DNA from: Neoceratodus forsteri
Lineage: Eukaryota > Chordata > Ceratodontiformes > Ceratodontidae
DNA: 64,000 nt
NCBI GenBank assembly: GCA_016271365.2
Contig: CM028129.1
Location: forward strand, 462,224,501-462,288,500
Direction: 5' to 3'
Every line of letters begins with the position of its first letter. The stretch's first letter is position 1. Made by a program: the position numbers and the translations under genes. The notes under the pieces were generated by a model that worked only from the letters and a program-made list of their open reading frames with translations, was not told the DNA's origin and did not search any database. Below are positions 63,572 through 64,000 of the stretch, one piece after another.

Positions 63572-64000
63572 TCATTTGAACAGATCGGGGAAGAGGATAC
63601 GAAGTTCAGTTGAAGCTTGGGCAGGCGATTCCAGACTGACCCACTTCTCATTATGCTTCACCTGTAAGGTTGCAGGATAACGCATTCAGAAAGCCTTTCC
63701 AGCTGCAATAAGCTTTGACACCATAGGGTGGAATTCTTGTCTGTTCAGGCAGACTGACTGGGGTAGGTCTTGCAATATTCTTAATTTGTGGCCCTCCCAT
63801 TGAATTTCCTGAACTGCTTTGATCTTAGCCAGGATGTGTTGCTTATCTAAGTAGTTGAAAAGTTTAAATACAAGAGGTCGGGAGGTGGAGCCCCAGCGGC
63901 GGGGGCGCAGTGGACTGGCGAGCTCTTTTCCACCATATAACTTGTGTAACTGGGCAATGGGCTAGCTATTCGCTCACATAGCTTTTGAACAAAGGCAATA
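63572..64000 (-). pseudogene. L1/Tx1 ORF1 C-terminal half (second copy), cut by window edge
   Basis: Read on the minus strand: RPLVFKLFNYLDKQHILAKI, VQEIQWEGHKLRILQDLPQS, KLIAAGKAF, a stop, then MRYPATLQVKHNEKWVSLES and ELRILFPDLFK with the natural stop at 63572. It aligns block by block with ORF1 at 48432-49238 (RPLIFKLLNYLDREFI; TTFPDLFAKT). The in-frame stop kills the product. The N-terminal half lies outside the window. Confidence 0.85.

Larger units (their letters stand above)
58479..64000 (-). mobile_element. Second L1/Tx1-type LINE, continues past the window end
   Basis: On the minus strand, from the window edge: ORF1 C-terminal half (64000-63572), spacer (63571-62560), ORF2 (about 62550-58865), 3' UTR and poly-A (poly-T on plus at 58479-58490). 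It is related to but clearly diverged from the copy at 48253-54482, so the two belong to different subfamilies. Its 5' end and target duplication are outside or unidentified. Confidence 0.9.

Noticed and set aside
1..64000. Host protein-coding exons
   Set aside because: Every frame with recognisable similarity belongs to a transposable element. The remaining frames lack motifs, splice context or length to be supported.

Overview
The window holds no host gene that I can support. It is 64 kb of intergenic vertebrate DNA built almost entirely from old transposable elements nested inside one another. CR1-type LINEs dominate, followed by L2-type LINEs, L1/Tx1-type LINEs, a third CR1-superfamily LINE that is probably Rex1/Babar-like, one Ty3/Gypsy element of the Gmr1 kind, tRNA-derived SINEs and several unclassified inverted-repeat elements. 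This mix, and so much nesting without an exon, fits a very large vertebrate genome. A lungfish is my best guess, but a salamander, cartilaginous fish or other lineage cannot be excluded from sequence alone. Layout 1-14 kb: a ~360-bp tandem repeat (to 1.6 kb), then, all on the minus strand, a CR1 3' part (1.6-3.15 kb), a 5'-truncated L2 (3.2-6.15 kb) and a Gmr1-like Gypsy element (6.6-13.96 kb) with gag, protease and integrase but no reverse transcriptase. A CR1 sits inside its gag (9.0-11.87 kb) and creates a 470-codon gag-endonuclease chimeric ORF. Layout 14-22 kb: one plus-strand CR1 (esterase ORF1, endonuclease, RT) is cut into pieces by a Rex/Babar-like LINE, which itself carries a SINE, by an inverted copy of the same LINE family, and by a short unidentified insert. 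Layout 22-34.6 kb: mostly unidentified DNA with a ~417-bp TIR element, two strong hairpins, dinucleotide tracts, an L2 (28.6-30.1 kb) and a GC-rich repeat (31.57-32.4 kb). Layout 34.6-39.15 kb: a nearly complete but decayed CR1 with Cys-rich, esterase, endonuclease and RT parts and a tRNA-SINE inserted in it. Layout 40.4-57 kb: what appears to be a single plus-strand CR1 shredded by successive insertions. These include an array element made of ~295-bp palindromic units (copy A), a GC-rich TIR element, further CR1 pieces, an L2 end, a 6.2-kb L1/Tx1 element with a clear target-site duplication, and copy B of the palindromic-array element in opposite orientation. Layout 58.5-64 kb: a second L1/Tx1 element on the minus strand that runs off the window edge. 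Observations most worth following are: the palindromic-unit array element present in two opposed copies with conserved splice-like signals; the 29-bp inverted fragment of gag at the 5' junction of the CR1 in gag; two SINEs sharing head and core but carrying different 3' tails, one matching the Rex/Babar-like LINE that surrounds it; and the integrase-after-protease order of the Gypsy element. All coding sequences are interrupted, so none is expected to make a working protein.
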